A stretch of DNA of 64,000 nucleotides from the NCBI RefSeq assembly GCF_009026145.1, contig NZ_WBUE01000018.1:1-64000 (forward strand), read 5' to 3'. How positions within the stretch are numbered: the stretch's first letter is position 1; each line of letters begins with the position of its first letter. This stretch comes from Hyphomicrobium sp. (GTDB taxonomy: Bacteria > Pseudomonadota > Alphaproteobacteria > Rhizobiales > Hyphomicrobiaceae). The notes below the pieces were generated by a model. The model made no database searches and had not been told where the DNA came from. It saw nothing but the letters and a program-made list of their open reading frames with translations. Position numbers and translations under genes: made by a program. Below are positions 1-9,474 of the stretch, one piece after another.

Positions 1-8
1 ACCCCTAA

Positions 9-31
9 CCCCTCCCCACCGGGGGGAGGGG
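9..31. repeat. GC-rich palindrome (CCCCTCCCC/GGGGAGGGG)
   Basis: A perfect 9-bp inverted repeat (9–17 and 23–31) with a 5-base centre sits just before the first gene. Its right arm is also a purine-rich ribosome-binding-like stretch. It resembles the small intergenic palindromes common in GC-rich proteobacteria. No T-tract follows, so a terminator role for a gene left of the window is only possible. Confidence 0.5.
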
Positions 32-54
32 AGTGCATTGGCGCCAAGTTCAAC

Positions 55-1563
55 ATGGCGGCCTACGCCATCGGCCGTGCGGCCGCGATGCGCCCTCAGC
101 ATCCCGCGTTGCTGGTCATGTCCGAGGCCGATGCAGCGCCCTCCGAGACGTGGACGTTCGCCGCGCTCGAGGACGCGGTGCTGCGCATCGCCGGGGGCCT
201 CGAGGCGGCCGGTCTGACGCCCGGCGCGCGCATTCTCATTCGCCTGGAGAACACCAGCGCCTATGCGCTTCTGTTCTTCGGCGCCATCGCCGGCGGCTTC
301 GTTCCGCTGCCGACGTCGGCGCAGCTCACCGCGCGCGAGGTGCGCTTTCTGCTCGCCGACAGCGGTGCCGAGGCGATCGCGCTCGGCGGCGATCTCTCCA
401 TGGGCGAGCGACCCGCCGGCGTGCGCGTCTTCGACGCCGACGACATCGCGCGCATGCTGCGCTCCGGCCCGCGCGCCGCTTACGCCGACACCGCGGCCGA
501 TGATCCGGCCTTTCTCATCTACACGTCGGGGACCACCGCTTCGCCCAAGGGCGTGCTGCACGCCCAGCGCTCGGCGTTCGGGCGTCGGCCAATGTATCAA
601 GGCTGGTACGGCATCGGACCTAATGACCGCATGCTGCACGCCGGGGCCTTCAACTGGACCTTCACGCTCGGCACCGGCCTCACCGATCCGTGGGCCAATG
701 GTGCGACGGCCGTCATCTATACCGGCGAGAAGGATCCCGCCGTGTGGCCGCGCCTCATCGCGCAGACGGGCGCGACGCTGTTCGCCGGCGTGCCGGGCGT
801 CTACCGGCAGATGCTGAAGTACGCCAATGCCTCGCGCGGCGATCTCGGCGTGCTGCGCCACGGGCTGATGGCCGGGGAAGCGCCGCCGCCCGGACTGTTC
901 GAGGACTGGGAGGCACGCACCGGGCGCCCGCTCTACGAGGCGCTCGGCATGAGCGAGATCTCGACCTACGTGTCGTCGGGGCCGGGCGTGCCCCGCAGGC
1001 CCGGGGCCGTCGGCAAGGCGCAACCGGGCCGACGCTTGGCCGTGCTGGCGCTCGAAGGCGGATCGGACCCGTTGCCGGCCGGCGAGGAAGGTCTGCTCGC
1101 CGTGCACCGCTCCGACCCGGGACTGATGCTCGGCTACTGGCGGCGCCCGGCCGAGGAGGCCCTCGTCTATCGCGGCGAGTGGTTCGTCGGCGGCGATCTC
1201 GCCGCCATCGACCCCGAGGGCTACGTGTTCCACCGCGGCCGTGCCAACGACCTGATGAAGGCGCTCGGCTATCGCGTGTCGCCGCTGGAGGTGGAGGCAG
1301 CGCTCGCCGAACACCCTTCAGTCGCCGAGGTCGCGTGCGCCGAGGTCCGCGTGCGCGCCGACGTCAGCGTCATCGCCGCATTCATCGTGCCGTGCGCCGG
1401 CGCACAAATCGACGCCAGCGACATCGAGCGCTTCGCCGCCGAGCGGCTCGCAGCCTACAAGCGCCCGCGCGCCATCGTCTTCGTCGAGGCGCTGCCGCGC
1501 ACCGCCAATGGCAAGATCATGCGCTCCGCGCTGCGCCTCCCGGACGGTTTGTCCACAGGCTAG
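55..1563 (+). CDS. AMP-dependent acyl-CoA synthetase (benzoate-CoA-ligase-like)
   Basis: An ANL-superfamily adenylating enzyme that activates a carboxylic acid with ATP and transfers it to CoA. The P-loop signature YTSGTTASPKG lies near residue 160. The core GGDLAAIDPEGYVFHRGR lies near 380–400, and the C-terminal lysine motif is in PRTANGKIMR near 480. At 502 aa it is slightly shorter than most relatives (510–550). The frame is open to the window edge; an in-frame ATT at 37 would add GAKFN directly before the ATG and sits close behind a purine-rich stretch, so the true start may be a few codons upstream. Acyl specificity (aromatic or short-chain) cannot be told from sequence. It stands alone on the plus strand. 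Confidence 0.85.
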   Translation: MAAYAIGRAAAMRPQHPALLVMSEADAAPSETWTFAALEDAVLRIAGGLEAAGLTPGARILIRLENTSAYALLFFGAIAGGFVPLPTSAQLTAREVRFLLADSGAEAIALGGDLSMGERPAGVRVFDADDIARMLRSGPRAAYADTAADDPAFLIYTSGTTASPKGVLHAQRSAFGRRPMYQGWYGIGPNDRMLHAGAFNWTFTLGTGLTDPWANGATAVIYTGEKDPAVWPRLIAQTGATLFAGVPGVYRQMLKYANASRGDLGVLRHGLMAGEAPPPGLFEDWEARTGRPLYEALGMSEISTYVSSGPGVPRRPGAVGKAQPGRRLAVLALEGGSDPLPAGEEGLLAVHRSDPGLMLGYWRRPAEEALVYRGEWFVGGDLAAIDPEGYVFHRGRANDLMKALGYRVSPLEVEAALAEHPSVAEVACAEVRVRADVSVIAAFIVPCAGAQIDASDIERFAAERLAAYKRPRAIVFVEALPRTANGKIMRSALRLPDGLSTG

Positions 1564-1705
1564 CGGCTGTGGCAGCGGCGCCGCGGCCGGGCTTTTTTAA
1601 TCGCGCACTTTGCGCGCGCAGCAAAATAGAGTGGTAATGGCAGCAGTGCTGGCGTCCGGAGTTTTTCCGGGGCTGCCGACGTACAGCATTGAGTGGAGGC
1701 AAAGC

Positions 1706-2056
1706 ATGCTTGACGAGCTGATCCAATACCTGGGCGCGCATCCTGGCGTCTTGACGGCGATGGGCATCACCGCGGTGCTGGCCGTCGTCGGGCTCTGGTA
1801 CGTCGTCTCGCACCACCTGCAGGCGATCATGATCACGCTGCTCTCCGCCGCCGGCATCGGGTCGGGGCTGCTCGTCCTCTATCGCGGCTTCCGCACCGAC
1901 ATGAAGGACCTGATGGGCATCGGGCTGTTCCTCATCGTCATCTTCCCGATCATCTTCTGGCAGGCCGTCAAGCTGATCGAGCCCACCGAGCCCGAGGCGC
2001 GCACCGGCCGTCGCCCCACGCCCTCGCGCGCCTTCTTCAAGCGCAAGCTGAGCTGA
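1706..2056 (+). CDS. Small inner-membrane protein of unknown function
   Basis: A 116-aa protein with three hydrophobic segments (about residues 13–33, 38–55 and 66–86) and a basic, hydrophilic tail ending in KRKLS. The ATG at 1706 is preceded by a GGAGG ribosome-binding site, which favours it over the longer open frame from 1610. I recognise no family. It follows the acyl-CoA ligase by about 140 bases and may have its own promoter. An inverted-repeat element starts 9 bases after its stop. Confidence 0.65.
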   Translation: MLDELIQYLGAHPGVLTAMGITAVLAVVGLWYVVSHHLQAIMITLLSAAGIGSGLLVLYRGFRTDMKDLMGIGLFLIVIFPIIFWQAVKLIEPTEPEARTGRRPTPSRAFFKRKLS

Positions 2057-2064
2057 TCGCGGCG

Positions 2065-2209
2065 CTGTCATCCCGGCCAAGCGAGGATCAGCCGAGCGCG
2101 AGCCGGGACCCAGCTAAGAAGCGCGTAGCTCCTCATACGAGGCTTCGCCACACCTTACGCTGGATCTCGGATAGCGGCTTGCTGGCACTCGCCGCTTTCG
2201 GGATGACAG
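2065..2209. repeat. Intergenic inverted-repeat (MITE/RUP-like) element
   Basis: About 145 bp bounded by an exact 11-bp terminal inverted repeat (CTGTCATCCCG at 2065–2075, its complement at 2199–2209). The left end continues as CGGCCA, like a half-copy at 25090. The same GTCATCCCGG core bounds the larger element at 25161–25317. It lies between a plus-strand and a minus-strand gene and could fold on transcription. It encodes no credible protein. Confidence 0.65.
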
Positions 2210-2216
2210 AGGTTTC

Positions 2217-5200
2217 TCACGCCGCCTTCTTGGCCTTGGCGGCGACGGCGGCGAGCTGGCCGATGAAGGCGCGCACGCCCTGCAAGCGCTCGGCCGGCAG
2301 ATCCCATTCGGCGCGATAGACGAGCTTCTGGTCGGGCTGCACCTTGAGGTGGCCGCGCGAAGCCTGCACGAAGGCGACGAGCCCCTCGGGATTGGCGAAC
2401 TCGTTCTTGTGCAAGCCGACGACGGCGCCGCGCGGGCCGGCGTCGACCTGCGCCACGCCCGCCTGCCGGCATAGCCCCTTGATCTCCATGACGTCCAAGA
2501 GGTGCTCGACCTCCTCGGGCAGCGGCCCGAAGCGGTCGAGCAGCTCGGCGGCGAAGCCATCGATCTCCTCGCGCGTCTCCAGGGTCGACAGGCGGCGGTA
2601 GAGCCCGAGGCGCAGTTGCAGGTCGGCGACGTAGGTCTCCGGGATGAGCACCGCGGTGCCGAGCGAGATGGTCGGGCTCCACTGCTCCGCCACCCCTTCG
2701 AGGTCGCCGCCCTTCATCGAGGCGACAGCCTCCTCCAGCATCGACTGATAGAGCTCGAAGCCGACCTCGCGGATGTGGCCAGACTGCTCCTCGCCGAGCA
2801 GGTTGCCGGCGCCGCGGATGTCGAGATCGTGCGAGGCGAGCGAGAAGCCGGCGCCGAGCGTGTCGAGCGACTGCAGAACTTTCAGCCGCTTGTCGGCACC
2901 CTCGGTGAGCGCCTTGCCGACCGGAATGGTGAAATACGCATAGGCGCGCGCCTTGGAGCGGCCGACGCGGCCGCGCAGCTGGTAGAGCTGCGCAAGGCCG
3001 AACATATCGGCGCGGTGCACGATGAGCGTGTTGGCGTTTGGCAGGTCGAGGCCGGATTCCACGATCGCCGTCGACAACAAGATGTCGTACTTGCCGTCGT
3101 AGAAGGCGGTCATGATGTCTTCCAGCTCGCCGGGGGCGAGCTGCCCGGTGGCGCGCGCGAAGGTCAGCTCCGGCACGGCCTCGCGCAGGAAGTCGGCGAT
3201 CTCGTCGAGATCGGCGATGCGCGGGGCGACGTAGAAGCTCTGCCCGCCGCGGTAGCGCTCGCGGCGCAGCGCGTCGCGGATGATCATCGGATCGAACGGC
3301 GAGATGTAGGTGCGCACGGCGAGGCGGTCGACGGGCGGGGTCGTGATCAGCGACAGCTCGCGCACGCCGGTGAGCGCCAGTTGCAGCGTGCGCGGGATGG
3401 GCGTCGCCGACAGCGTGAGGACGTGCACGTCCTCTTTCAGCTTCTTCAGGCGCTCCTTGTGGCCGACGCCGAAGTGCTGCTCCTCGTCGATGATCAAGAG
3501 GCCGAGGCGCTTGAACTCGATCGTCTTGCCGAGCAACGCGTGGGTGCCGATGACGATGTCGATGGCGCCGCTCTTGAGCCCTTCCTTCACCTCGGCCAGC
3601 CCCTTGGCGCCGACGAGGCGCGAGGCCTGTGCGATGCGCACCGGCAAGCCCTTGAAGCGATCGGTGAAGGTCTTGAAGTGCTGGCGCGCGAGCAAGGTCG
3701 TCGGCACCACGACGGCGACCTGCAGGCCGTTCATGGCGGCGACGTACGCCGCGCGCAGCGCCACCTCCGTCTTGCCGAAGCCGACGTCGCCGCATACGAG
3801 GCGATCCATTGGCCGGCCGGCGGAGAGATCGCCGAGCACGGATTCGATGCTCGTGTCCTGGTCCTCGGTCTCCTCGTAGGGGAAGCGGGCGACGAACTCG
3901 TGGTAGGCGCCTTCCGGCGCGGCGACCGAGGGTGCCTCCTTCAATTGGCGCAGAGCCGCGATCTTGATCAGCTCGGAGGCGATCTCGCGTAGCCGCTTCT
4001 TGAGCCGCGCCTTGCGCGACTGCCAGGCGACGCCGCCGAGCTTGTCGAGCTGCGCGTCGGACTCGTCCGCTCCGTAGCGCGACAGGAGCTCGATGTTCTC
4101 GACCGGGAGGAAAAGCTTGTCGCCGCCGGCATAATGCAATTCGAGGCAGTCGTGCGGCGCCCCCAGCACGGTGATCGTCTTGAGGCCGGCGAAGCGGCCG
4201 ATGCCGTGGTCGGCGTGCACGACGAGGTCACCGACGGAGAGGCTCGTGGCCTCGGTCAGGACGTCGACGGCCGAGCGCTGCTTGCGGCGCGGGCGCACGA
4301 GGCGGTCGCCGAGGATGTCCTGCTCGCCGATGACGACCAGCTCCGGCGTCTCGAAACCCTGCTCCATGCCGAGCACGCCGATGCCCGTCACGCCTCCCGG
4401 AAGCGCCAGCGCCTCGGCGTAGGACTCGACGCGCTTCACGTCCTTGAGGCCGTGGTCGGCGAGCAGTGTCGCGAGCCGCTCGCGCGCACCGGGCGTCCAC
4501 GCAGTGACGATGACGCGGCGGTTCTCCCCCTGGATGCGGCGGATGTGCCCGACGACGGCATCGAACACGTTGACGTCGCCCTGCTGGCGCTCAGCGGCGA
4601 AGCTGCGCCCCCCACGGCCGCGCCAGGAGCGCACGTTCGGCGCTTCCAATTCCTCGAACGGCGTCAGGCGATAGGAGCGCCGCTCCGCTACCGCAGCGGC
4701 GAAGGCAGCGCGGCCGAGGAACATGCGCTCCGGCGGCACCGGCTTATAAGGGGGCCCGCCGAACTTCTGCTCCTCCAGCGCCTCCATGCGTGCATCGTAG
4801 TGCTCGGCGATCTGGTCGAAGCGACTTTCGGCCGACTCGTCGGCGCGATGATCGAAGCTCACCGGCACGCCGGGGAGATAATCGAACAGTGTCTCGAGGT
4901 GGTCGTGGAACAGCGGCAGCCAGTGCTCCTGGCCGGGATAGCGGTGTCCGGCGCTGACCGCCTCGTACAGCGGATCGTCGCCAGTGGCGCCGCCGAACAG
5001 CTCCACGTAGCGGGCGCGGAACAGCTTCTCGGCTTCCTCGCCGAAAGCGACCTCGCTCACCGGCATAAGCGCCAGCTTCTGCACCGGCTTGGTGGTGCGC
5101 TGCGTCTCGACGTCGAACGCCTTGATCGTCTCCAGCGTGTCGCCGAAGAAGTCGAGCCGCACCGGGCTCGCGCGCCCCGGGGGGAAGAGATCGAGGATGC

Positions 5201-5714
5201 CGCCGCGCACCGCGTACTCCCCCGGCTCCATGACGGTGCCGGATCGCGTGTAGCCCATCAGCGCCAGACGATGCGTGAGGCGCGCCATGTCGACGCGCTG
5301 ACCGGGCGCCAGCGCCTTGAGCGTGCGCTTCATGAAGCTGCGCGCCGGCACGCGCTGCAGGACGGCGTTGACGGTCGTCAGCACGACGGTCGGATGCTTG
5401 CGCGTGGCCAGCGCCAGCTTGGCCAGCGTCGCCATGCGGCGGGCGACGATGTCGGAGTGCGGCCCGATGCGGTCGTAGGGCACCGTATCCCAGGCGGGGA
5501 AGGCTATGACGCGCACCTGCGGCGCGAAGAACGACAGCCCCTGCTCCAGGGCTTCGAGCCGGCGGTCGTCGCGCGCCACGTGCAAAAGCGTGCCCGGCGC
5601 CTTCTCGGCGGCGGCTTCACCCACCAGCTGGGCGAGCACGAGCGCGTCGAGCGCCTCCGGCACGCCGGAAATGATGCGCGCCGTGTGATCGTCCTCCCTC
5701 ACGCGAGCCGTCAT
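2217..5714 (-). CDS. mfd: Transcription-repair coupling factor
   Basis: Mfd releases RNA polymerase stalled at DNA lesions and recruits UvrA for nucleotide excision repair. The 1165-aa protein has the full layout: a UvrB-like N-terminal module (FPAWDTVPYDRIGPHSDIV near 72–90), the RNA-polymerase-interacting domain around HADHGIGRF near 500, a superfamily-2 translocase with Walker A GDVGFGKTE near 640 and the box DEEQHFGVGHKERLK near 740, then the TRG/VGRSK region and a C-terminal regulatory domain. Its ATG overlaps the stop of sdhE as ATGA, so the two are translationally coupled. Length is normal for the family. Confidence 0.97.
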   Translation of the reverse strand: MTARVREDDHTARIISGVPEALDALVLAQLVGEAAAEKAPGTLLHVARDDRRLEALEQGLSFFAPQVRVIAFPAWDTVPYDRIGPHSDIVARRMATLAKLALATRKHPTVVLTTVNAVLQRVPARSFMKRTLKALAPGQRVDMARLTHRLALMGYTRSGTVMEPGEYAVRGGILDLFPPGRASPVRLDFFGDTLETIKAFDVETQRTTKPVQKLALMPVSEVAFGEEAEKLFRARYVELFGGATGDDPLYEAVSAGHRYPGQEHWLPLFHDHLETLFDYLPGVPVSFDHRADESAESRFDQIAEHYDARMEALEEQKFGGPPYKPVPPERMFLGRAAFAAAVAERRSYRLTPFEELEAPNVRSWRGRGGRSFAAERQQGDVNVFDAVVGHIRRIQGENRRVIVTAWTPGARERLATLLADHGLKDVKRVESYAEALALPGGVTGIGVLGMEQGFETPELVVIGEQDILGDRLVRPRRKQRSAVDVLTEATSLSVGDLVVHADHGIGRFAGLKTITVLGAPHDCLELHYAGGDKLFLPVENIELLSRYGADESDAQLDKLGGVAWQSRKARLKKRLREIASELIKIAALRQLKEAPSVAAPEGAYHEFVARFPYEETEDQDTSIESVLGDLSAGRPMDRLVCGDVGFGKTEVALRAAYVAAMNGLQVAVVVPTTLLARQHFKTFTDRFKGLPVRIAQASRLVGAKGLAEVKEGLKSGAIDIVIGTHALLGKTIEFKRLGLLIIDEEQHFGVGHKERLKKLKEDVHVLTLSATPIPRTLQLALTGVRELSLITTPPVDRLAVRTYISPFDPMIIRDALRRERYRGGQSFYVAPRIADLDEIADFLREAVPELTFARATGQLAPGELEDIMTAFYDGKYDILLSTAIVESGLDLPNANTLIVHRADMFGLAQLYQLRGRVGRSKARAYAYFTIPVGKALTEGADKRLKVLQSLDTLGAGFSLASHDLDIRGAGNLLGEEQSGHIREVGFELYQSMLEEAVASMKGGDLEGVAEQWSPTISLGTAVLIPETYVADLQLRLGLYRRLSTLETREEIDGFAAELLDRFGPLPEEVEHLLDVMEIKGLCRQAGVAQVDAGPRGAVVGLHKNEFANPEGLVAFVQASRGHLKVQPDQKLVYRAEWDLPAERLQGVRAFIGQLAAVAAKAKKAA

Positions 5715-6010
5715 TTCGTCTCCAAACCTGCGTCGGGCGCCGCCGCCCCTAATCCGTGATGGGCGCGCAGCGCCGCGACCAACTCTGCAAACTCGCCCAT
5801 ATCAACTGCGTTTGAACCTTGCGCGAACCATTGGTTGAGCAGCGGATCGGGCAGCGCCAGCAAGCGCTCGAACGCCCCCAGCTCAGCGTCCGACATTCGC
5901 GCAAGATGCGCCTCCGCATAACGGCCCAGAATGATGTCCATCTCCTTGGTGCCCCGGTGGCACGCACGATAGGCCGCCCGCCGACGGCGCATCTCCAGGT
6001 CGTCACACAT
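5711..6010 (-). CDS. sdhE: FAD assembly factor SdhE (succinate dehydrogenase flavinylation)
   Basis: A 99-aa SdhE/Sdh5-family protein that promotes covalent FAD attachment to the succinate dehydrogenase flavoprotein. The family's RGxxE motif appears as HRGTKEMD at about residues 19–26. It is followed by the typical helical run with DAELGAFERLLALPD and DPLLNQWF. The start MCDDLEM is chosen to match family length; the frame is open further upstream to 6121. The stop overlaps the mfd start by four bases (ATGA). The sdhE–mfd pairing next to recG is a common alphaproteobacterial arrangement. Confidence 0.92.
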   Translation of the reverse strand: MCDDLEMRRRRAAYRACHRGTKEMDIILGRYAEAHLARMSDAELGAFERLLALPDPLLNQWFAQGSNAVDMGEFAELVAALRAHHGLGAAAPDAGLETK

Positions 6011-6207
6011 TGATGGTCCGCTCTCTTGGATAACCCCGCGCCGAGACTTGACGCCACGCGGGCGCACCGCCAACTTGCCGGGGCCGGGACGTTGATATAG
6101 CGCCCGTTTCTCATCGCGCAAAGGGCAGACGGGACGGGCGTCCCTTGGGCGCGACGCGACGCTTTCCCCGCGCCGTCCCGCCGATCTGTCGAGGCCTCAG
6201 GTAGCCC

Positions 6208-8325
6208 ATGCGGCCCATCGAGCTGACGCCCCTCTTCGCCTCGCTGCAGTCCCTGTCCGGCATCGGGCCGCGGCTGCTCGTGTTGATGAAGAAGTGCGTC
6301 AACCTGCCCGCCGGCATCACCGAGCCGCGCGTGCTCGACCTTCTGTGGCATCTGCCGACCGGCGTCATCGACCGCCGGGCCGAGCCGGCCATCGCCGAGG
6401 CAGTCCCAGGCAGCATAGCAACGCTGAAGGTGCGCGTCCTCAAGCACAAGGCACCCCCGCGCGGCAACACCCGGGCGCCCTACAAGGTGCAGGTGGAGGA
6501 CGACACGGGCAAGCTCGACCTCGTGTTCTTCCACGCCGAGCGCAAGTTCATCGAGCGGCAACTGCCAGTCGGCGAGGAACGCTACGTCTCGGGCCGCATC
6601 GAGCTTTATTCCGACAAGCTGCAGATGTCGCATCCCGACTACATCGTGCCGCCGGAAGCGCGCGGCGAACTGCCGATGCTGGAGCCGGTCTACCCACTCA
6701 CCGCCGGGCTATCGGGCAAGATCGTGCAGAAGGCGACGCGGCAGGCGCTGGAGCGACTGCGCCCCGTCCCCGAGTGGCAGGAGGCGACCTGGATCAAATC
6801 GCGCGGATGGCCGACGTTCGGCGACGCGTTGCAGCGGTTGCACAAGCCGGCGGATGCGAGCGACGTCTCCCCGGCCGGAGCACCCTGGCAGCGGCTCGCC
6901 TACGACGAGCTGCTCGCCGGGCAGCTGGCGCTGGCGCTGGTGCGGCAGAACTTCAAGAGCCGCCCGGGGCGCAGCGTGAAGGGCGACGGACGCGTGCGCG
7001 CGCGCCTCGCCGACGCCCTCCCCTTTGCCCTGACCAACGCCCAGCGCGAGGCCATGCGCGAGATCGAGGCCGACATGGCGGCGCCGCGCCGCATGCTGCG
7101 GCTGCTGCAGGGCGACGTCGGCTCGGGCAAAACGGTCGTGGCGCTGCTCGCCATGGCCATCGCCGTCGAAGCCGGCGCGCAGGCGGCGCTGATGGCGCCC
7201 ACCGAAGTGCTGGCGCGCCAGCACCTCGAAACCATCGCGCCGCTCGCCGACAAGGCGGATTTACGCATCGCACTGCTGACCGGGCGCGAGAAGGGGCGCG
7301 CCCGCAAGGACATCCTGGAGCGGCTGGCGAGCGGCGACATCGACATCATCATCGGCACGCACGCGCTGTTCCAGGCCGACGTCGTCTTCCGCGACCTCGC
7401 CTTCGCCGTCATCGACGAGCAGCACCGCTTCGGCGTGCACCAGCGGCTGTCGCTGCAGTCGAAGGGCAACGGCACCGGCACCGACGTCCTCGTCATGACG
7501 GCGACGCCGATCCCGCGCACCCTCGTCATGACGCACTACGGCGACCTGGATGTCTCACGCCTCACCGAGAAGCCGCCCGGCCGCAAGCCGGTGGTGACCA
7601 AGGCCATCCCCACCGACGCCATGGAGCGGCTGATCGAGCGCCTGCGCGCGCAGCTCGCCGAGGGGGCGCAGGTCTACTGGGTGTGCCCGCTGATCGAAAG
7701 CTCGGAGGCGTCGGAGCTGGCCGCCGCAGAGGAGCGGCACGCGCATCTCATCCAGCTCTTCGGCAAGGAGAGCGTCGGGCTGTTGCACGGCGGCATGCCG
7801 GACAAGGCCAAGGACGCCGCCATGGAGGCGTTCGCCTTGGGGCAGCTCAAGATCCTCGTCGCGACGACGGTGATCGAGGTGGGCGTCAACGTGCCGAATG
7901 CCAACATCATGGTCATCGAGCACGCCGAGCGCTTCGGCCTCGCGCAGCTGCACCAATTGCGCGGGCGCGTCGGGCGCGGAACGCGAGAGAGCTTCTGCAT
8001 GCTGCTCTACAAAGCCCCGCTCGGCGAGACGGCGCGCCAGCGCCTCGAGATGATGGAAGCCACCGAGGACGGCTTCCTCATTGCCGAGAAGGACCTGGAG
8101 CTGCGCGGCGGCGGCGAGGTATTGGGTGCGCGCCAGAGCGGCATGCCGGGCTTCCGCGTCGCCGAGGTGCCGGGCTTCGAGGCCCTACTGACGGCGGCGC
8201 GCGATGACGCGCGCATGATCCTTACCGCCGATCCGATGCTGTCGAGCCCGCGCGGGCAGGCGCTGCGCACGCTGCTCTACATCTTCGAGTGCGACGAGGC
8301 CGTGCGCCTGTTCCGCGCCGCGTAA
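6208..8325 (+). CDS. recG: ATP-dependent DNA helicase RecG
   Basis: RecG remodels stalled replication forks and branch-migrates Holliday junctions. The 705-aa protein has the N-terminal wedge/OB region (FFHAERKFIERQLPVGEE near 110–128), Walker A GDVGSGKTVVA near 300, the DEQH box (VIDEQHRFGVHQR) near 400, TATPIPRT near 432 and the C-terminal TRG motif region with VGRGTRES near 590. It is divergent from sdhE–mfd. Its last 11 codons (CDEAVRLFRAA plus stop) lie in a sequence repeated at 9475–9508, so the present 3' end may have been rebuilt by an insertion event. The reading frame is intact. Confidence 0.97.
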   Translation: MRPIELTPLFASLQSLSGIGPRLLVLMKKCVNLPAGITEPRVLDLLWHLPTGVIDRRAEPAIAEAVPGSIATLKVRVLKHKAPPRGNTRAPYKVQVEDDTGKLDLVFFHAERKFIERQLPVGEERYVSGRIELYSDKLQMSHPDYIVPPEARGELPMLEPVYPLTAGLSGKIVQKATRQALERLRPVPEWQEATWIKSRGWPTFGDALQRLHKPADASDVSPAGAPWQRLAYDELLAGQLALALVRQNFKSRPGRSVKGDGRVRARLADALPFALTNAQREAMREIEADMAAPRRMLRLLQGDVGSGKTVVALLAMAIAVEAGAQAALMAPTEVLARQHLETIAPLADKADLRIALLTGREKGRARKDILERLASGDIDIIIGTHALFQADVVFRDLAFAVIDEQHRFGVHQRLSLQSKGNGTGTDVLVMTATPIPRTLVMTHYGDLDVSRLTEKPPGRKPVVTKAIPTDAMERLIERLRAQLAEGAQVYWVCPLIESSEASELAAAEERHAHLIQLFGKESVGLLHGGMPDKAKDAAMEAFALGQLKILVATTVIEVGVNVPNANIMVIEHAERFGLAQLHQLRGRVGRGTRESFCMLLYKAPLGETARQRLEMMEATEDGFLIAEKDLELRGGGEVLGARQSGMPGFRVAEVPGFEALLTAARDDARMILTADPMLSSPRGQALRTLLYIFECDEAVRLFRAA
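8290..8323. repeat. Left copy of recG-3'-end direct repeat (attL-like)
   Basis: A 34-base stretch inside the last codons of recG matches 9475–9508 at 33 of 34 positions. The single C/G difference falls in a third codon position (Ala GCC versus GCG). The two copies face the same way, 1185 bases apart, and flank a single AT-richer gene. Confidence 0.85.
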
Positions 8326-8353
8326 TCGCGCCCTCAACTCCTACCGTCGCCTC

Positions 8354-9376
8354 CTACCACAGCTTCTTCGCGAGCGTGTCAATTATGTCCTGATTTACCT
8401 CGAGCTGGTCTCGATTAACTTGAACTCGCTGTGTCGCAACACTCAGGGTTCCAGATTTCATCGTTGAAAAAGGCGTGCCGCGCGCAAATGCGACAACTCC
8501 AGCCGTCTGGAAATCGCGGATTTCAAACATGCCATCCTCGATACGCTTGAATGTGAAGTACTCAGGATTCGTCTTATGGACGGCCTTCAAGTCGGATTGG
8601 ATACCGTCCAATACCGCTGCGTACCCTTTAGCGGTCCTAACGTATTGGGTTAGTCTGTTCTTTGCCACTAGATGAATTTTCGGCGATGGTATTCCTGCGC
8701 TTTTCATGCGTGTATGAAAGTTGTGTTTTGCGTAGATTTCAGAGGGGAGCTTCATTCCGTATATTAGGCTTAGGGCATTCTGGATCCCCCTCCGCGATGA
8801 GTCGTCAGCCGTAACGGGCAGCACGAGCCTATGACACGCCGCAAGCGCAATTTGCGTGTACATTGAAAAACTAGGGTTCATGTCAACGAAGCAGTAGTCG
8901 AAGTTGTTGTCGCAGGCATCTACGAAATCTCTTAGCCAACTAGCCACCTTTGACCAACTATCCGTACCGGGAATCTGTGTATTCGCCAGCGTTGAAATCG
9001 CGTTTGATTGCAGTTCGAGAAGTGGATCACCGGCGAGCAAACGAATATTGTCGGGAATCTTTGAATTGAATTGCGACGGCGTCGAAATGAAACCGATCGG
9101 GTCAATGGAGCCGGAGTCGTAGGGCTTGGGAAGGCGATCTTGGAAGTAACCTCCCAATGATCGGCGAAATGTATCTCCGTGGAGACTCAAAAGGTTCTTG
9201 CCACCTTCGTTCTCCTGTCCGCCGAGGAATAGCTCGCTTAAATTTGCCTGAGGGCAGACGTCAAACACGAGGATGCGTCGTTTCGGGTCATGAACAGCAA
9301 AAGCGCAGATGGCCTGAAACGCTAAGCTCGTTTTTCCCGTTCCACCCTTATTATTCCAAAATCCAAGAACCTTCAT
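8354..9376 (-). CDS. ParA/MinD-superfamily ATPase, orphan
   Basis: A 340-aa P-loop ATPase with the deviant Walker A KGGTGKTS at residues 10–17, a Walker A'-type FDVCPQANLS near 40 and a Walker B-type YCFVDMNPSF near 150. Such ATPases usually segregate DNA or position complexes together with a DNA-binding partner. No ParB-like partner or centromere-like repeat array is present here. The ATG at 9376 sits about 25 bases below a well-formed promoter, which favours it over the in-frame codon at 9424. GC content and codon use are clearly lower than in neighbours, indicating transfer. Related single ATPases occur in plasmids, phages and defence islands; the actual role is unknown. Confidence 0.8.
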   Translation of the reverse strand: MKVLGFWNNKGGTGKTSLAFQAICAFAVHDPKRRILVFDVCPQANLSELFLGGQENEGGKNLLSLHGDTFRRSLGGYFQDRLPKPYDSGSIDPIGFISTPSQFNSKIPDNIRLLAGDPLLELQSNAISTLANTQIPGTDSWSKVASWLRDFVDACDNNFDYCFVDMNPSFSMYTQIALAACHRLVLPVTADDSSRRGIQNALSLIYGMKLPSEIYAKHNFHTRMKSAGIPSPKIHLVAKNRLTQYVRTAKGYAAVLDGIQSDLKAVHKTNPEYFTFKRIEDGMFEIRDFQTAGVVAFARGTPFSTMKSGTLSVATQRVQVNRDQLEVNQDIIDTLAKKLW

Positions 9377-9396
9377 CGCTGGGCTCCGTACAATAT

Positions 9397-9435
9397 CTAC
9401 ATCATAAATGTAGCCCGGCGACATCGTAATGTCAA
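9397..9435 (-). promoter_or_regulatory. Promoter with overlapping palindromic operator for the ParA-like gene
   Basis: On the minus strand a perfect -35 (TTGACA, 9435–9430) is followed 17 bases later by TACATT (9412–9407), a good sigma-70 arrangement placing the start of transcription about 25 bases before the ATG at 9376. A perfect inverted repeat CTACAT-N5-ATGTAG (9397–9413) overlaps the -10 box. It could bind a repressor, possibly the ATPase itself, as ParA proteins often autoregulate; that is inference. Confidence 0.6.
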
Positions 9436-9474
9436 GTACCTACTCGCGCGTTGCGCAGTTGCGACGTCTTTGTG

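Noticed and set aside
2155..3795. Long 546-aa frame overlapping mfd on the same strand
   Set aside because: It is Arg/Ala-rich with no motifs and lies wholly over the well-supported mfd reading frame; high-GC shadow.
4134..5759. 541-aa plus-strand frame antisense to mfd
   Set aside because: Antisense shadow of a third-position-GC-rich gene; no ribosome site or domain.
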